Shown: piece after piece, positions 37,255-46,500 of the stretch | How the letters are laid out: every line of letters starts with the position of its first letter | Numbering within the stretch: position 1 is the first letter of the stretch | Source of the DNA: Runella limosa DSM 17973 | GTDB lineage: Bacteria; Bacteroidota; Bacteroidia; Cytophagales; Spirosomataceae | Direction of reading: 5' to 3' | NCBI RefSeq assembly: GCF_000482465.1 | Contig: NZ_AXVJ01000055.1 | Location: 1-64,000, forward strand | DNA length: 64,000 bases | Program-made: the position numbers and the translations under genes | The notes under the pieces: generated by a model | What the model was told of the DNA's origin: nothing | Databases searched by the model: none | Seen by the model: the letters and a program-made list of their open reading frames with translations, nothing else

Positions 37255-37299
37255 CGTTATCATTACAAAAGCAACAGCTTCCTTTAACAATTGAAAACA

Positions 37300-38505
37300 A
37301 TGATGACTTTCAATAACTTCCGCGCTCTGTTTTTGGCTTTGGGTATTGTCGTGACGCTCTTCGCTTCCCAAAAAAGCTGGGCTCAAAACTACGACTACGA
37401 ACCATCGTACGATGAGTTTTACGATGAACTTTCTCCTTATGGCGATTGGATGGACTATCCTTCGTATGGACGGGTATGGCGCCCGCGCGTAGATACTGAT
37501 TTTCAGCCTTATGGTACCAATGGCCGTTGGGAAATGACTGAATACGGCAATACGTGGGTGTCGGATTATCCGTGGGGCTGGGCACCATTTCACTACGGAC
37601 GCTGGACGTTTGATAGCTACTATGGATGGGTATGGATTCCTGGTTATGAATGGGGGCCTGCTTGGGTAACGTGGCGCTCGGGTGGTGGTTACTACGGTTG
37701 GGCACCATTAGGCCCAGGGATGGGGCTGGACATCAATATTAACATCAACATCCCGTACAACTACTGGGTGTTTGTTCCCGACATCTATATCCGTAACCCT
37801 CGGGTTTATAGCTACTGTGTGCCACGAAACCGCATCTCTGGTTTGTGGGGTGGAACGTCGTACCTCAATAATTATTACCGTTACAACAACCGCGCGTACG
37901 TGTTTGGCCCTCACCGCCACGATTTAGAACGCATCACTCGTAACCGCGTGAATGTGTATCGGGCCGATGACTTGTACCGCAATTACCGCCGCAACGATTA
38001 TAACCGTAACGACCGTTATTCACAAAATAACCGCTCGTACCCCCAACGGCAGTACGACAATCGCATGGGGCAAAATAACCCACGCTACAATGATCGTTAT
38101 CAAAATAACCCTCGTTATGACGACCGTAACTCACAGGGACAGCGAAACGATAGCCGCAGAGACGACGGGCGATATCAACAACCACAACCTCGTTACGAAC
38201 CGCCGCAGCAACGTCAGGAACAACCACAGCAACGCTATGAACAACCGCAAAATGCGCCTCAGGAGCGTGGCGGAGGTTACCAACCACAGCCGCGCGGTGG
38301 TGCCGAACGTACTTGGCAGGGTGGGGGAGAAAGAGACAGTAGCCCGCAACGCCGAAGCGAAGGACAAAGTCCTAGCCGTTCGACAGAACGGAGCGAAACG
38401 CCCCGCAATGACCGTGGAGGATGGCAAGGACGCGGCTCAACCCAGTCGTCGCCTTCGGGAGAGCACCAAGGTGAACGAGGAGGAGGGCGAAGAATAAGAG
38501 ATTGA
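37300..38505 (+). CDS. exported DUF6600-like protein with Asn/Arg/Gln-rich tail
   Basis: The product has about 401 residues with a signal peptide (FLALGIVVTLFASQKSWAQ). Residues about 30-190 are Trp- and Tyr-rich with YDELSPYGDWMDYP, WGWAPFHYGRW and GYEWGPAWVTWR, a pattern I associate with DUF6600. The rest (about 210-400) is low-complexity and basic, with many N-x-R-Y, Q-P-Q and R-G-G units, and is probably disordered and nucleic-acid- or wall-binding. The ATG at 37300 is used; the TTG at 37291 is less likely. Function is unknown. It has its own terminator. Confidence 0.75.
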   Translation: MMTFNNFRALFLALGIVVTLFASQKSWAQNYDYEPSYDEFYDELSPYGDWMDYPSYGRVWRPRVDTDFQPYGTNGRWEMTEYGNTWVSDYPWGWAPFHYGRWTFDSYYGWVWIPGYEWGPAWVTWRSGGGYYGWAPLGPGMGLDINININIPYNYWVFVPDIYIRNPRVYSYCVPRNRISGLWGGTSYLNNYYRYNNRAYVFGPHRHDLERITRNRVNVYRADDLYRNYRRNDYNRNDRYSQNNRSYPQRQYDNRMGQNNPRYNDRYQNNPRYDDRNSQGQRNDSRRDDGRYQQPQPRYEPPQQRQEQPQQRYEQPQNAPQERGGGYQPQPRGGAERTWQGGGERDSSPQRRSEGQSPSRSTERSETPRNDRGGWQGRGSTQSSPSGEHQGERGGGRRIRD

Positions 38506-38542
38506 GTAAAAAAGGCATTCACAACTTGATATGAGTCATTCG

Positions 38543-38574
38543 ACGGGCTGAAATAGACATTCAGCCCGTTTTTG
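38543..38574 (+). terminator. terminator after the DUF6600-like gene
   Basis: CGGGCTGAA and TTCAGCCCG form a perfect 9-bp stem with a 6-base loop, followed by TTTTTG. It lies 38 bases after the stop. Confidence 0.92.
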
Positions 38575-38611
38575 TTGCCTTACTATGAGCTAATTCCGTA
38601 TTTTTACTTTG

Positions 38612-39730
38612 ATGAATCTAGCTCCTTCTGACTTTCTCAGCAAACGCCAACAACTCCAACTCGCTTGGAGTGTGGTAGTTGTTTATTTACCAATTCGGGT
38701 CTATATCAACATTCATGACCTTAGCCAAGTCCCGATTTTACAACGCTTACCGCTTTGGATGATGGAAGTGACGGTCAATGTGCTGTTTTTCTTTCTGTGG
38801 ATTAACGTCATTGAGTGGGTGCAGCAGCGTTTTTTTAGCTGGTTTGGGAGGGGGTTTCTGATGGAATTCAAAATTCCTGCCCAATTGGCCATGTTTTCGA
38901 TGGCTACCGTGTTGGCGATTATGTTCAATATCGGCTTTCGGGGTTTGTGGAGTTTTGCCGAAGATTCGCTCGAACAACGTTTTGGTCTTGCCCCAAATCA
39001 CTCGCCCGAAAACAGTGTTGCGCATCATTTTACGAAGCAGCAAAAGAAAAAAGCCAACATGGGCCTGACCATTTTGGCGATGTTATCAGCCTTTTATTTG
39101 GCCTCTAACCGACGGGCTTATCAACAACTTGAGAATATTCAATTAAAAGCCGAGCGATTAGAAAAGGAAAACGTGAAAGCGCAATTTAATGCTTTGAAAA
39201 ATCAGGTAAGCCCTCATTTTTTGTTTAACAACTTCAGTATTTTGTCTTCTTTGGTAGAAATTGACAGTGAATTGGCAGGGAAGTTTTTGCAGCAGTTGTC
39301 AAAAGCCTATCGGTATATTTTAGAACAAAGTGACAACGAACGAGTTAGCCTAAAGGTAGAACTTGAGTTTATCGAAACGTATTTATTTTTGTTGAAAATG
39401 CGTTTTGATGAAAAACTGAACGTGAAAATTGACATTCCTGAATCGGTCGCGAATCGGTATTCGATTGCCCCGCTGACGCTGCAATTGCTGGTTGAAAACG
39501 CCGTCAAACACAACCGAATGTCGGCCGAAGAGCCGCTGCTGGTTTCTATTCACTGCGACGAGACGTATTTGAGTGTGGTGAATCCAATCCAGCCCCGTCC
39601 CCAAAGCGAACCTTCAACGGGCTTAGGGCTGAACAATATCGTCAATCGTTACAAATTACTAACCTCAAGTCCCGTTTTGATCACCCAAAAAGACGGGGTG
39701 TTTCGGGCCACCATACCATTGCTTACATGA
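38612..39730 (+). CDS. LytS-like sensor histidine kinase (His_kinase type)
   Basis: This 372-residue membrane kinase has an N-terminal membrane part (about 1-165) with four hydrophobic segments and no large sensory domain. The kinase core has the H-box QVSPHFLFNNFSIL (phospho-acceptor His about 202), the N-box LLVENAVKHN and the G-box STGLGLNNIVNRY. The ATG at 38612 is taken; a TTG lies three bases before. It overlaps the response regulator by four bases (ATGA), so the two are coupled. No input ligand can be inferred. Confidence 0.9.
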   Translation: MNLAPSDFLSKRQQLQLAWSVVVVYLPIRVYINIHDLSQVPILQRLPLWMMEVTVNVLFFFLWINVIEWVQQRFFSWFGRGFLMEFKIPAQLAMFSMATVLAIMFNIGFRGLWSFAEDSLEQRFGLAPNHSPENSVAHHFTKQQKKKANMGLTILAMLSAFYLASNRRAYQQLENIQLKAERLEKENVKAQFNALKNQVSPHFLFNNFSILSSLVEIDSELAGKFLQQLSKAYRYILEQSDNERVSLKVELEFIETYLFLLKMRFDEKLNVKIDIPESVANRYSIAPLTLQLLVENAVKHNRMSAEEPLLVSIHCDETYLSVVNPIQPRPQSEPSTGLGLNNIVNRYKLLTSSPVLITQKDGVFRATIPLLT

Positions 39731-40491
39731 ACGTATTAATTATTGAAGATGAAAAACTGACGGCCCAGCGGTTGGCTCATTTGCTGCATCGTTACGATCC
39801 TGAAATTCGGGTGTTAGCGCAAATTCCCTCGGTGAAAAATGCGATTAATTGGTTCGAAAACCCCCAGCATCCCAAGCCCGACTTGTTATTTCTGGACATC
39901 CACTTGGAAGACGATTTAGGGTTTCGGATTATCGAAAAACTTCAGCTGACGATTCCCGTCATTTTTACCACCGCTTACCACGAATATACCTTGCGGGCTT
40001 TTAAAGCCAATAGTATTGATTATTTGTTGAAACCCATTGATTTTGAGGAGCTAAAAGCTGCAATTGATAAATTTAAACTGCTGCGACAACCGCTTGTTCC
40101 TGAAGTAAATCTCAATGCAATGCTCCAACTTTTTGGGCAAAACCAAGTGACTTACAAAGACCGTTTTATGGTAACGGTGGGGGCAAAATTAAGGAGTATC
40201 CAAACGAGTGAAATCGCTTATTTTTCGTTTGAAGACCGAGCTACAATTCTTACCACGCACGACAACCTTCGCCTCAGCGTCGATTACAGCCTCGACAAAC
40301 TTACGCAGTTGCTCAATCCGCATGATTTTTTTCGAGTCAATCGCTCACTACTCGTTTCTTTGTCGGCGATTCAAGTCGCCCATGCGTATTCGGGCGGTAA
40401 AATAAAGCTAGAATTGGCTCCCGCTTTTAAACAAGAAGTCTTTGTGAGTGGCGACCGCATTGCTGATTTTAAGGAATGGTTGGGCAAATAA
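39727..40491 (+). CDS. LytTR-family response regulator
   Basis: This 254-residue DNA-binding partner of the preceding kinase has a receiver domain (1-120) with acceptor Asp in LLFLDIHL (about 58), TTAYHEYTLRAF, and Lys in YLLKPID (about 103). The LytTR DNA-binding domain (about 150-254) carries ISYF-like strands (EIAYFSFEDRATIL) and FFRVNRSLLVSLSAI. It overlaps the kinase gene and is followed by a terminator. The targets are unknown. Confidence 0.93.
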   Translation: MNVLIIEDEKLTAQRLAHLLHRYDPEIRVLAQIPSVKNAINWFENPQHPKPDLLFLDIHLEDDLGFRIIEKLQLTIPVIFTTAYHEYTLRAFKANSIDYLLKPIDFEELKAAIDKFKLLRQPLVPEVNLNAMLQLFGQNQVTYKDRFMVTVGAKLRSIQTSEIAYFSFEDRATILTTHDNLRLSVDYSLDKLTQLLNPHDFFRVNRSLLVSLSAIQVAHAYSGGKIKLELAPAFKQEVFVSGDRIADFKEWLGK

Positions 40492-40527
40492 ACCAAAGCC
40501 GCTTTCAGCACCTGAGATGCCCCATTT

Positions 40528-40559
40528 AAGCACCCAAAACGGGCATTGGTGCTTTTTTA
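40528..40559 (+). terminator. terminator of the LytS/LytTR operon
   Basis: AAGCACC (40528-40534) and GGTGCTT (40548-40554) with a 13-base loop are followed by TTTT. It lies 36 bases after the response regulator stop. Confidence 0.7.
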
Positions 40560-40594
40560 TTTTTTCTGTCGCGCTCTCCGTTCTATTTTTAGGC

Positions 40595-40630
40595 AGCCCC
40601 CTCTAAATCTCCTCCGATAGGGGAGACTTT
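40595..40630. repeat. CCCTCTAAATCTCC-type intergenic repeat
   Basis: The string CCCCCTCTAAATCTCCTCC followed by GATAGGGGAGACTTT resembles a palindromic intergenic element that I recall as common in Bacteroidota genomes. CTCCTCC and GGGGAG give an imperfect stem. It lies in the 245-base gap between the convergent LytTR and AraC genes, which holds no gene that I can see. Confidence 0.45.
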
Positions 40631-40679
40631 ACTTCCAAATGCACTTAAAGACTTTTTAGATAGAATGAGTGAATGGGCG

Positions 40680-40704
40680 ACGGGGGAGGCTTTGCTTCCC
40701 CCGT
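40680..40704 (-). terminator. possible terminator hairpin of the AraC gene
   Basis: ACGGGGGA and TCCCCCGT form a strong GC stem 33 bases after the AraC stop on the minus strand. No T-run follows, so termination is uncertain. Confidence 0.4.
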
Positions 40705-40736
40705 GCTTGCTTTTAGCATTCTTCAAAGTCACGGTT

Positions 40737-41615
40737 TTAGTCGAGCTCAGGAACCTGTTTCCGATACTGACTTGGCGCTATTCCAAAACGACTTTTAAAC
40801 AGTTTCGAGAAATAGTAGATGTCAAATACACCTACTCGGTCGGCAATTTCTTGCAACGACAGCGAAGATGTCGTTATCAATAATTTGGCCCGTTCTAGCC
40901 GTTTATTGATGATGTAATCCAACGGGCGAACTCCCAAGACCTTTTGGAATTGTCGCGAAAAATAATCGCAATTAAGTCCTTGAAGATTAGCCAATTGTTC
41001 TACCGTTAGCTTTTTGTCCAAATGCGTGTGAATGAACCGAAGCACAAAACCAATGTCACTGCGGCGGTGTTTTTCGCTGGTATGGCCGAAGGCAGTGGTA
41101 GGACGGATAAATCGGGATACCAATTGAAGTAAAATTCCCTGCGTTTCGATAAGATGGTGCTCGTTGGTAGGAGGGTATTTTTGATTAAAACTGAGCAAAT
41201 CCGCGCGGTTATCGTAGGTTTTTGGGTCACTCTTGAGAATGGCGCGGCCTGGGTACAAATCCAATATGCGCTGGAATAGCTCCTTGTCAAAATGCGACGC
41301 TTGGGTTTCATAGACAAACGGCAGCATGTCGAACACCGAAAGGCCCGATTCGGAATCATCTAAAAAGGAAATATAATACTGCTCCATGTTGGTGTCGCAA
41401 TGATAACGACTGACCGAAAACTTGGGAATCAGATACATGTACCCAGGCTTTAGCAGGTACTTTTGCTGATTATGGTAAACCCAAGCTTCGCCTTCGGTAA
41501 TAAAATACAACCGAGAAAAAGGGCTTAATACGCCGTCAAATTGCCAATCGGTGCCTAGCGAGGCGTAGCCAACGTGCAAAAGGCTAAATTTTAAGGTGTA
41601 GAGTGTGTCAATCAT
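40737..41615 (-). CDS. AraC-family transcriptional regulator
   Basis: The product has 292 residues. The N-terminal half has a cupin-like ligand-binding pattern (WVYHNQQKYLLKPGYMYLIP). The C-terminal 100 residues hold two helix-turn-helix units: LTVEQLANLQGLNCDYFSRQ with FQKVLGVRPLDYI, and SLQEIADRVGVFDIYYFSK with LFKSRFGIAPSQYRK. It probably binds a sugar or related ligand and regulates genes for its use. It is divergent from the planctomycete-type module at 42095, whose promoter is a plausible target. An unusual leader hairpin lies upstream at 41634-41673. Confidence 0.92.
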   Translation of the reverse strand: MIDTLYTLKFSLLHVGYASLGTDWQFDGVLSPFSRLYFITEGEAWVYHNQQKYLLKPGYMYLIPKFSVSRYHCDTNMEQYYISFLDDSESGLSVFDMLPFVYETQASHFDKELFQRILDLYPGRAILKSDPKTYDNRADLLSFNQKYPPTNEHHLIETQGILLQLVSRFIRPTTAFGHTSEKHRRSDIGFVLRFIHTHLDKKLTVEQLANLQGLNCDYFSRQFQKVLGVRPLDYIINKRLERAKLLITTSSLSLQEIADRVGVFDIYYFSKLFKSRFGIAPSQYRKQVPELD

Positions 41616-41633
41616 TGTAGTATGGATTAGATA

Positions 41634-41673
41634 AGAAAAAAGCTCATGTATAAAAGGAACAATGAGCTTTTTG
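41634..41673. promoter_or_regulatory. terminator-like hairpin upstream of araC gene
   Basis: AAAAAAGCTCAT and ATGAGCTTTTT enclose a 14-base loop, with T-rich tails on both strands, 19 bases before the AraC start. No gene precedes it on either side. It could attenuate AraC transcription from a start further upstream (a -7-like TAATTTTG is at 41786-41793 on the minus strand), or insulate the divergent operon. Confidence 0.5.
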
Positions 41674-42001
41674 TGATTTTAACCTATCTATCTATTTATA
41701 AAAACGCTACGTTATAATGGGTGTCGGGCGCTTTAAGTGTTACAAAGAAAACGTATTTTAATTCAATTTTGTCTTTGAAATTTACCAAAATTATCAGGTA
41801 TTTTAACCTCTAATTCGCATAAAATAGATTCTGTTGGGAATATTTATTTGGTAAAGAGTAGGATTACAGTATTTCTAAATTTTGATTCTGGAAATATGTG
41901 TACTGTACCCGAAGATTGATGCTTTCATTCCTCTAAACTTGTTAAATCGATGGTATCCGTGGGCTATTATCAACGATTGTGGCACACGGATGGCTTTGAA
42001 A

Positions 42002-42069
42002 AAGTCGGATTTGTACAAATAGCTGACACTTTTATTCATTTTTGTAAGGCAAACTTCGCCTTACTTTTG
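42002..42069 (+). promoter_or_regulatory. promoter and conserved site of the planctomycete-type module
   Basis: TTTG (42041-42044) and TACTTTTG (42062-42069) are spaced by 17 bases and form a good promoter 26 bases before the ATG. AAGTCGGATTTGTACAAATA (42002-42021) lies upstream, with the perfect palindrome ATTTGTACAAAT at 42009-42020. The identical 20-mer lies before susC, at the same distance from its -7 box. GTAAGGC/GCCTTAC (42044-42050, 42058-42064) makes an inverted repeat between the two promoter boxes. The rest of the 479-base gap holds no gene that I can see. Confidence 0.7.
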
Positions 42070-42094
42070 TGTATCCTAAACCAGAAGAACTTGC

Positions 42095-43555
42095 ATGATG
42101 ACCATTGCCGAATACATAGGCCGTTTTCACCCACTTTTAGTGCACCTACCCATCGGTATTTTACTGTTCGGGTTTGCGTTGATGTTGTACCAAAAAGTCC
42201 GAAAAGTGGACGTAACGGAAGCGATTTCGCTGGCATGGTTGGCTGGGGCGGTAGCTGCATTGTTGTCGTGCGGGGCTGGCTGGCTATTGGCACAGTCGGG
42301 CGACTACGAAGCGGAGGCCGTGCAGGTACACCAATGGACGGGGCTGGCGACGGCGGCGTTGAGTTTTTTGACCTACGCTTTTGCAAAATACCGCTGGCTA
42401 TTGGCGTCGGCAACGGTGATTTTGTTGACCGTTGCGGGGCATTACGGCGGAAACCTCACGCACGGCGAAGGCTACTTGTCGTTTGGGAATCGACCTACGG
42501 AGGCATCTGATACAACGGCGGCAGTTTTAGTACCTGAGGTAATAAAACAAGATTCGTTGGTGGCGGCCAATCAGCCCCAAGTACGGCGCACATTTTTTTA
42601 CCGCGACCAAGTGGTGCCGATCCTAGAAAAGAACTGTTACAGTTGTCATTCGGCCAAGAAAAAGAAGGGAGGGCTGCGGCTCGATACTGAGGCTTTTATT
42701 CAAAAAGGAGGAAAAAACGGGGGAGTATTGGTGGCGGGAAATCCGCAGAAAAGCAAGCTGTTTAGTTACCTGCTGCTGCCGCACGACGACGAAATGCACA
42801 TGCCGCCCAAGGGGAAGCGCCAACTGACCAGCCAAGAAGTAGCGATTTTACATCATTGGATTAAAAAAGGGGCATCGTTTAAGGAAGAAGTAGAAGTACT
42901 GACTCCCCAACAGCCTACGGAGGTGGAAGCAACGGCGATTTTGCCGCTTACCTTTCCTATGCCTTCCGCAGATAGTGCCGCGCCACCTGCTCCGACTTCG
43001 GTCAGTGTCGAACAAACAATTTTGTCCAAAGCAACCCAAGCTCCCGATGCTTCGACGGTGGCTTATTTTCAGCAACGACAGATTACCGTGGTGCCTGTTC
43101 AACAAGGGGCGGGTTATGTCTCAGCCAATTTTGTGAATGTAAAGTCGTATCAGCCTGCGTTATTGACCGAATTGGAGCGGGTAAAAAATCAGCTGGTGCG
43201 TCTGCGTCTTACCAACCAGCCCGTACGCGACGAAGAATTAAAGCCCTTGAGTGCTTTGACGAATCTCAATCGACTCAACCTCGAAAATACGCAAATCACG
43301 GATGCGGCGTTGGCTGAATTGAAGCAATTGCCGAAATTGGAGCAGCTAAATTTATACGGTACGGCCGTGACCGACGAAGGTATTCAACAGTTAGCGACTT
43401 ATCCACAATTGAAAGTAGTCTATTTGTGGAAAACCAAGGTAACTTCGCAAGGAATTGAACGGCTTAAACGCGCCAAACCAACGTTGAAAATAGAAGATGG
43501 ACAGCAACGATTCACGTTGCCCGATACCAATAAAACCACGAAAACGCAATCATAG
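42095..43555 (+). CDS. DUF2231-cytochrome-LRR membrane fusion protein
   Basis: The product has 486 residues. Residues 1-140 hold four membrane helices of a DUF2231-like domain (FHPLLVHLPIGILLFGF, WLAGAVAALLSCGAGWLLA). Residues about 165-270 are a planctomycete-type cytochrome c domain with the haem motif NCYSCH near 182 and the distal segment HMPPKGKRQLT. A linker follows, then leucine-rich repeats at about 375-475 (LTNLNRLNLENTQITDAAL, LEQLNLYGTAVTDEG). The arrangement puts a haem and an LRR domain outside the cytoplasmic membrane. The next gene starts two bases after the stop. It is probably an electron-transfer or scaffold component of the module; substrate unknown. Confidence 0.85.
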   Translation: MMTIAEYIGRFHPLLVHLPIGILLFGFALMLYQKVRKVDVTEAISLAWLAGAVAALLSCGAGWLLAQSGDYEAEAVQVHQWTGLATAALSFLTYAFAKYRWLLASATVILLTVAGHYGGNLTHGEGYLSFGNRPTEASDTTAAVLVPEVIKQDSLVAANQPQVRRTFFYRDQVVPILEKNCYSCHSAKKKKGGLRLDTEAFIQKGGKNGGVLVAGNPQKSKLFSYLLLPHDDEMHMPPKGKRQLTSQEVAILHHWIKKGASFKEEVEVLTPQQPTEVEATAILPLTFPMPSADSAAPPAPTSVSVEQTILSKATQAPDASTVAYFQQRQITVVPVQQGAGYVSANFVNVKSYQPALLTELERVKNQLVRLRLTNQPVRDEELKPLSALTNLNRLNLENTQITDAALAELKQLPKLEQLNLYGTAVTDEGIQQLATYPQLKVVYLWKTKVTSQGIERLKRAKPTLKIEDGQQRFTLPDTNKTTKTQS

Positions 43556-43557
43556 TT

Positions 43558-46500
43558 ATGATGAGGTTACTCCTTTTTTTCTTTGCCAGCGTACCTTTCT
43601 GGTTCCCCACTACCAAAACCATTGACGGGGTAAAAGTGCCCGAGGAGGTGGCGAGTGCCTATGACAAACTCCCCGCCGAACTGGATTATAACCAACACGT
43701 AAAGCCTGTGCTTTCGGATAAATGTTTTGCCTGTCACGGCCCCGACAAAGCCAAACAAAAGGCGGGGCTACGCCTCGATGTGGCCCAAGCCGCCTACGGT
43801 TCTTTGCCCGAAAATCCTGGTAAAGTAGCCGTCAAACCTGGTAATTTGGCAAAAAGTGAGTTGGTACACCGTATTTTATCCAATGACCCCGACTACCAAA
43901 TGCCCACGCCGCAGTCGCACCTCACGCTGACTGCCGAAGAAAAAGCCATTCTTTTGAAATGGGTAAAAACGGGAGCGGTGTATAAGCCGCATTGGGCGTT
44001 TGTAAAGCCCGAGAAGAAAGCCGTACCGACGCTGAACGGGTTGAGTGGCTACTCGCCCGTGAATGAAATTGATTATTTTGTTGGACAGCGTTTGGTGCGT
44101 GAAGGGCTAACGCCCTCAGTCGAAGCGCCTAAGGAGCTGTTGCTGCGGCGTTTGTCGTTGGATGTAACAGGGTTGCCGCCGACAACTGCCGAAATCGACG
44201 CTTTTTTGGCTGATAAAAGCCCCAATGCCTACGAAAAACAAGTCGATAGGTTGCTGGCGTCGCCGCATTTTGGGGAACGAATGGCCACCGATTGGCTGGA
44301 TGTTGCCCGCTATGCCGACTCCCACGGCTATACCGTTGATCGGTTGCGTGATATGTCGCCTTACCGCGACTGGGTCATCAATGCGTTTAACCAAAACATG
44401 CGCTACGATGCGTTTATACACCAGCAATTGGCGGGCGATTTGATGAAAGGGCCTACGGGCAATACCCCAAGTCGCGACATGCTGATTGCGACGGCTTTCA
44501 ATCGAAACCACCAACAAAACATGGAAGGTGGGATTGTCGAAGAAGAGTTTCAAACGGAATACGTCATGGACCGAGCCAATACCTTTGGTGATGCGTTTAT
44601 GGCTTTGTCGCTGGGCTGCGCGCGTTGCCACGACCATAAATACGACCCCATTTCTCAGAAAAACTACTATGAACTTTACAGCTTTTTCAACAATGTGCGA
44701 GAAGCGGGGCAGATTTCTTGGAACGACGACTTACCCACGCCTACACTGCTGCTGCCGACCGAAAAGCAAGAAGAGTTAATCCGTTTTATGCAGTCGTCGA
44801 TGAAAGAGCAGGAAACCAAATTGGCCAAAACCGTGGATGCTTCCGACGCTTCTTTTCAGACGTGGTTGGGAACGGGAGAGCCACAAAAACTCAAAACCCA
44901 AGCCGTGCCGCAGGTAGGATTACAAGGTTTTTTCACCTTTGAAGATTCGTTGAGAAATACCGTGAATCCTTCGCACAAAGGAAAAATGAAACGCGACGCG
45001 GGCGATGCCGACAAGCCTGTTTTTTCTAAAACCGCCCGCGGTCAAGTACTGGAACTCAACGGCGATTCGTACGCCGACTTGCGTCCTGTCGGCGTTTTTC
45101 GTAAGTCTGACCCTTTTTCCGTCGGGATTTGGGCGTGGTTTCCCAAAGATTTTAAAGAAGGAGTGATTTTTCACAAAAGCAATGCCGAGCGATTGTACAA
45201 TTTCAAAGGATTTCATTTGCACGCCAAAAACAACCGCTTCGAAATCTGCATGGCGCACACGGCGCCGTCCAATGCCATCACGCGGCAAAGCAATCAACCC
45301 ATTCCGCGTGAGCGCTGGGTGCAGTTGACCATGACGTACGACGGTTCGTCCAAAGCCAATGGTTTTAAATTGTTCATGGACGGGACTGAACTGGCGATGG
45401 AAACGGTGATGGACCAGTTGTACAAAGACATTATTTTTTACGATGCCAAAAACGAAACGGGGCTACAAATCGGTGGCTGGTGGCGTGGTTTGGGTTTTAA
45501 AGGGGGAAAAGTGGACGACGTCGTGGTTTATAACCGAACGCTGACGCCATTTGAAATAGAGATTTTGGCCAACAAAGCTACGTGGCAAGCCATTGTGGAT
45601 AAACCTGTTGCCTCGCTGTCGCAAGAAGAACGGGCAGTGCTGAAAGACTATTATGTGTCGGCCGTTGATGCGGCAGTAGCTGCCGAACGGGCGGTTCTCC
45701 AACAACAACGAACGGCTTTCAGCGATTCCACGCGTCACATTGCCGAAATCATGGTCATGCAAGAAATGCCAACCCCTAAACGCTCGTACTTGCTGCAACG
45801 CGGCCAATACGACGCGCCTGGCGCCGAAGTGTTTCCAGCTACGCCAGCGTCGGTGTTGCCTTTTTCTGCCACTTTACCCAAAAACCGCCTTGGCTTGGCG
45901 CAGTGGTTGACCGACGCCAATCATCCGCTAACGGCGCGGGTAGCGGTGAATCGGTATTGGCAAAATTTCTTCGGAACGGGGTTAGTAAAAACCACCGAAG
46001 ACTTTGGAAACCAAGGGGAACTGCCTTCGCATCCCGAACTGCTCGACTGGTTGGCGGTTACGTTTCGTCAGGAGTACGGCTGGGATGTGAAACGGTTGGT
46101 GAAATTGATGGTGATGTCGGCAACGTACCGCCAAGATTCGCGGACGTCCGCTGAATTGCGCGAGCGTGACCCCGAAAATCGCTTATTGGCACGAGGCCCT
46201 GCGACCCGCTTAACGGCTGAAATGCTACGTGACAACGCTTTGGTAGCCAGTGGGTTGTTGAATAATAAAGTTGGGGGTAAAAGTGTAAAACCGTACCAGC
46301 CCGATGGCTTGTGGGAAATCAATAGCATGACCTACAAAATGGATACCACCGATGCCATTTATCGCCGAAGTTTGTACGTGATTGTCAAACGCTCCGTTCC
46401 TAACCCAACGTTGGGGACGTTTGATGCCCCCACGCGGAGCAGTTGCATCGTTCGCCGACAACGCACCAACACGCCATTGCAAGCCTTGGTCACGCTCAAC

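Noticed and set aside
37171-37593. 140-codon minus-strand frame opposite the DUF6600-like gene
   Set aside because: The plus-strand frame has a signal peptide and a recognised Trp/Tyr pattern; the minus frame has neither and covers the promoter region.
41950-42510. 186-codon frame starting before and overlapping the DUF2231-cytochrome gene
   Set aside because: It runs through the conserved 20-bp site and promoter of the module, then out of frame through the membrane helices of the real gene. No family features.
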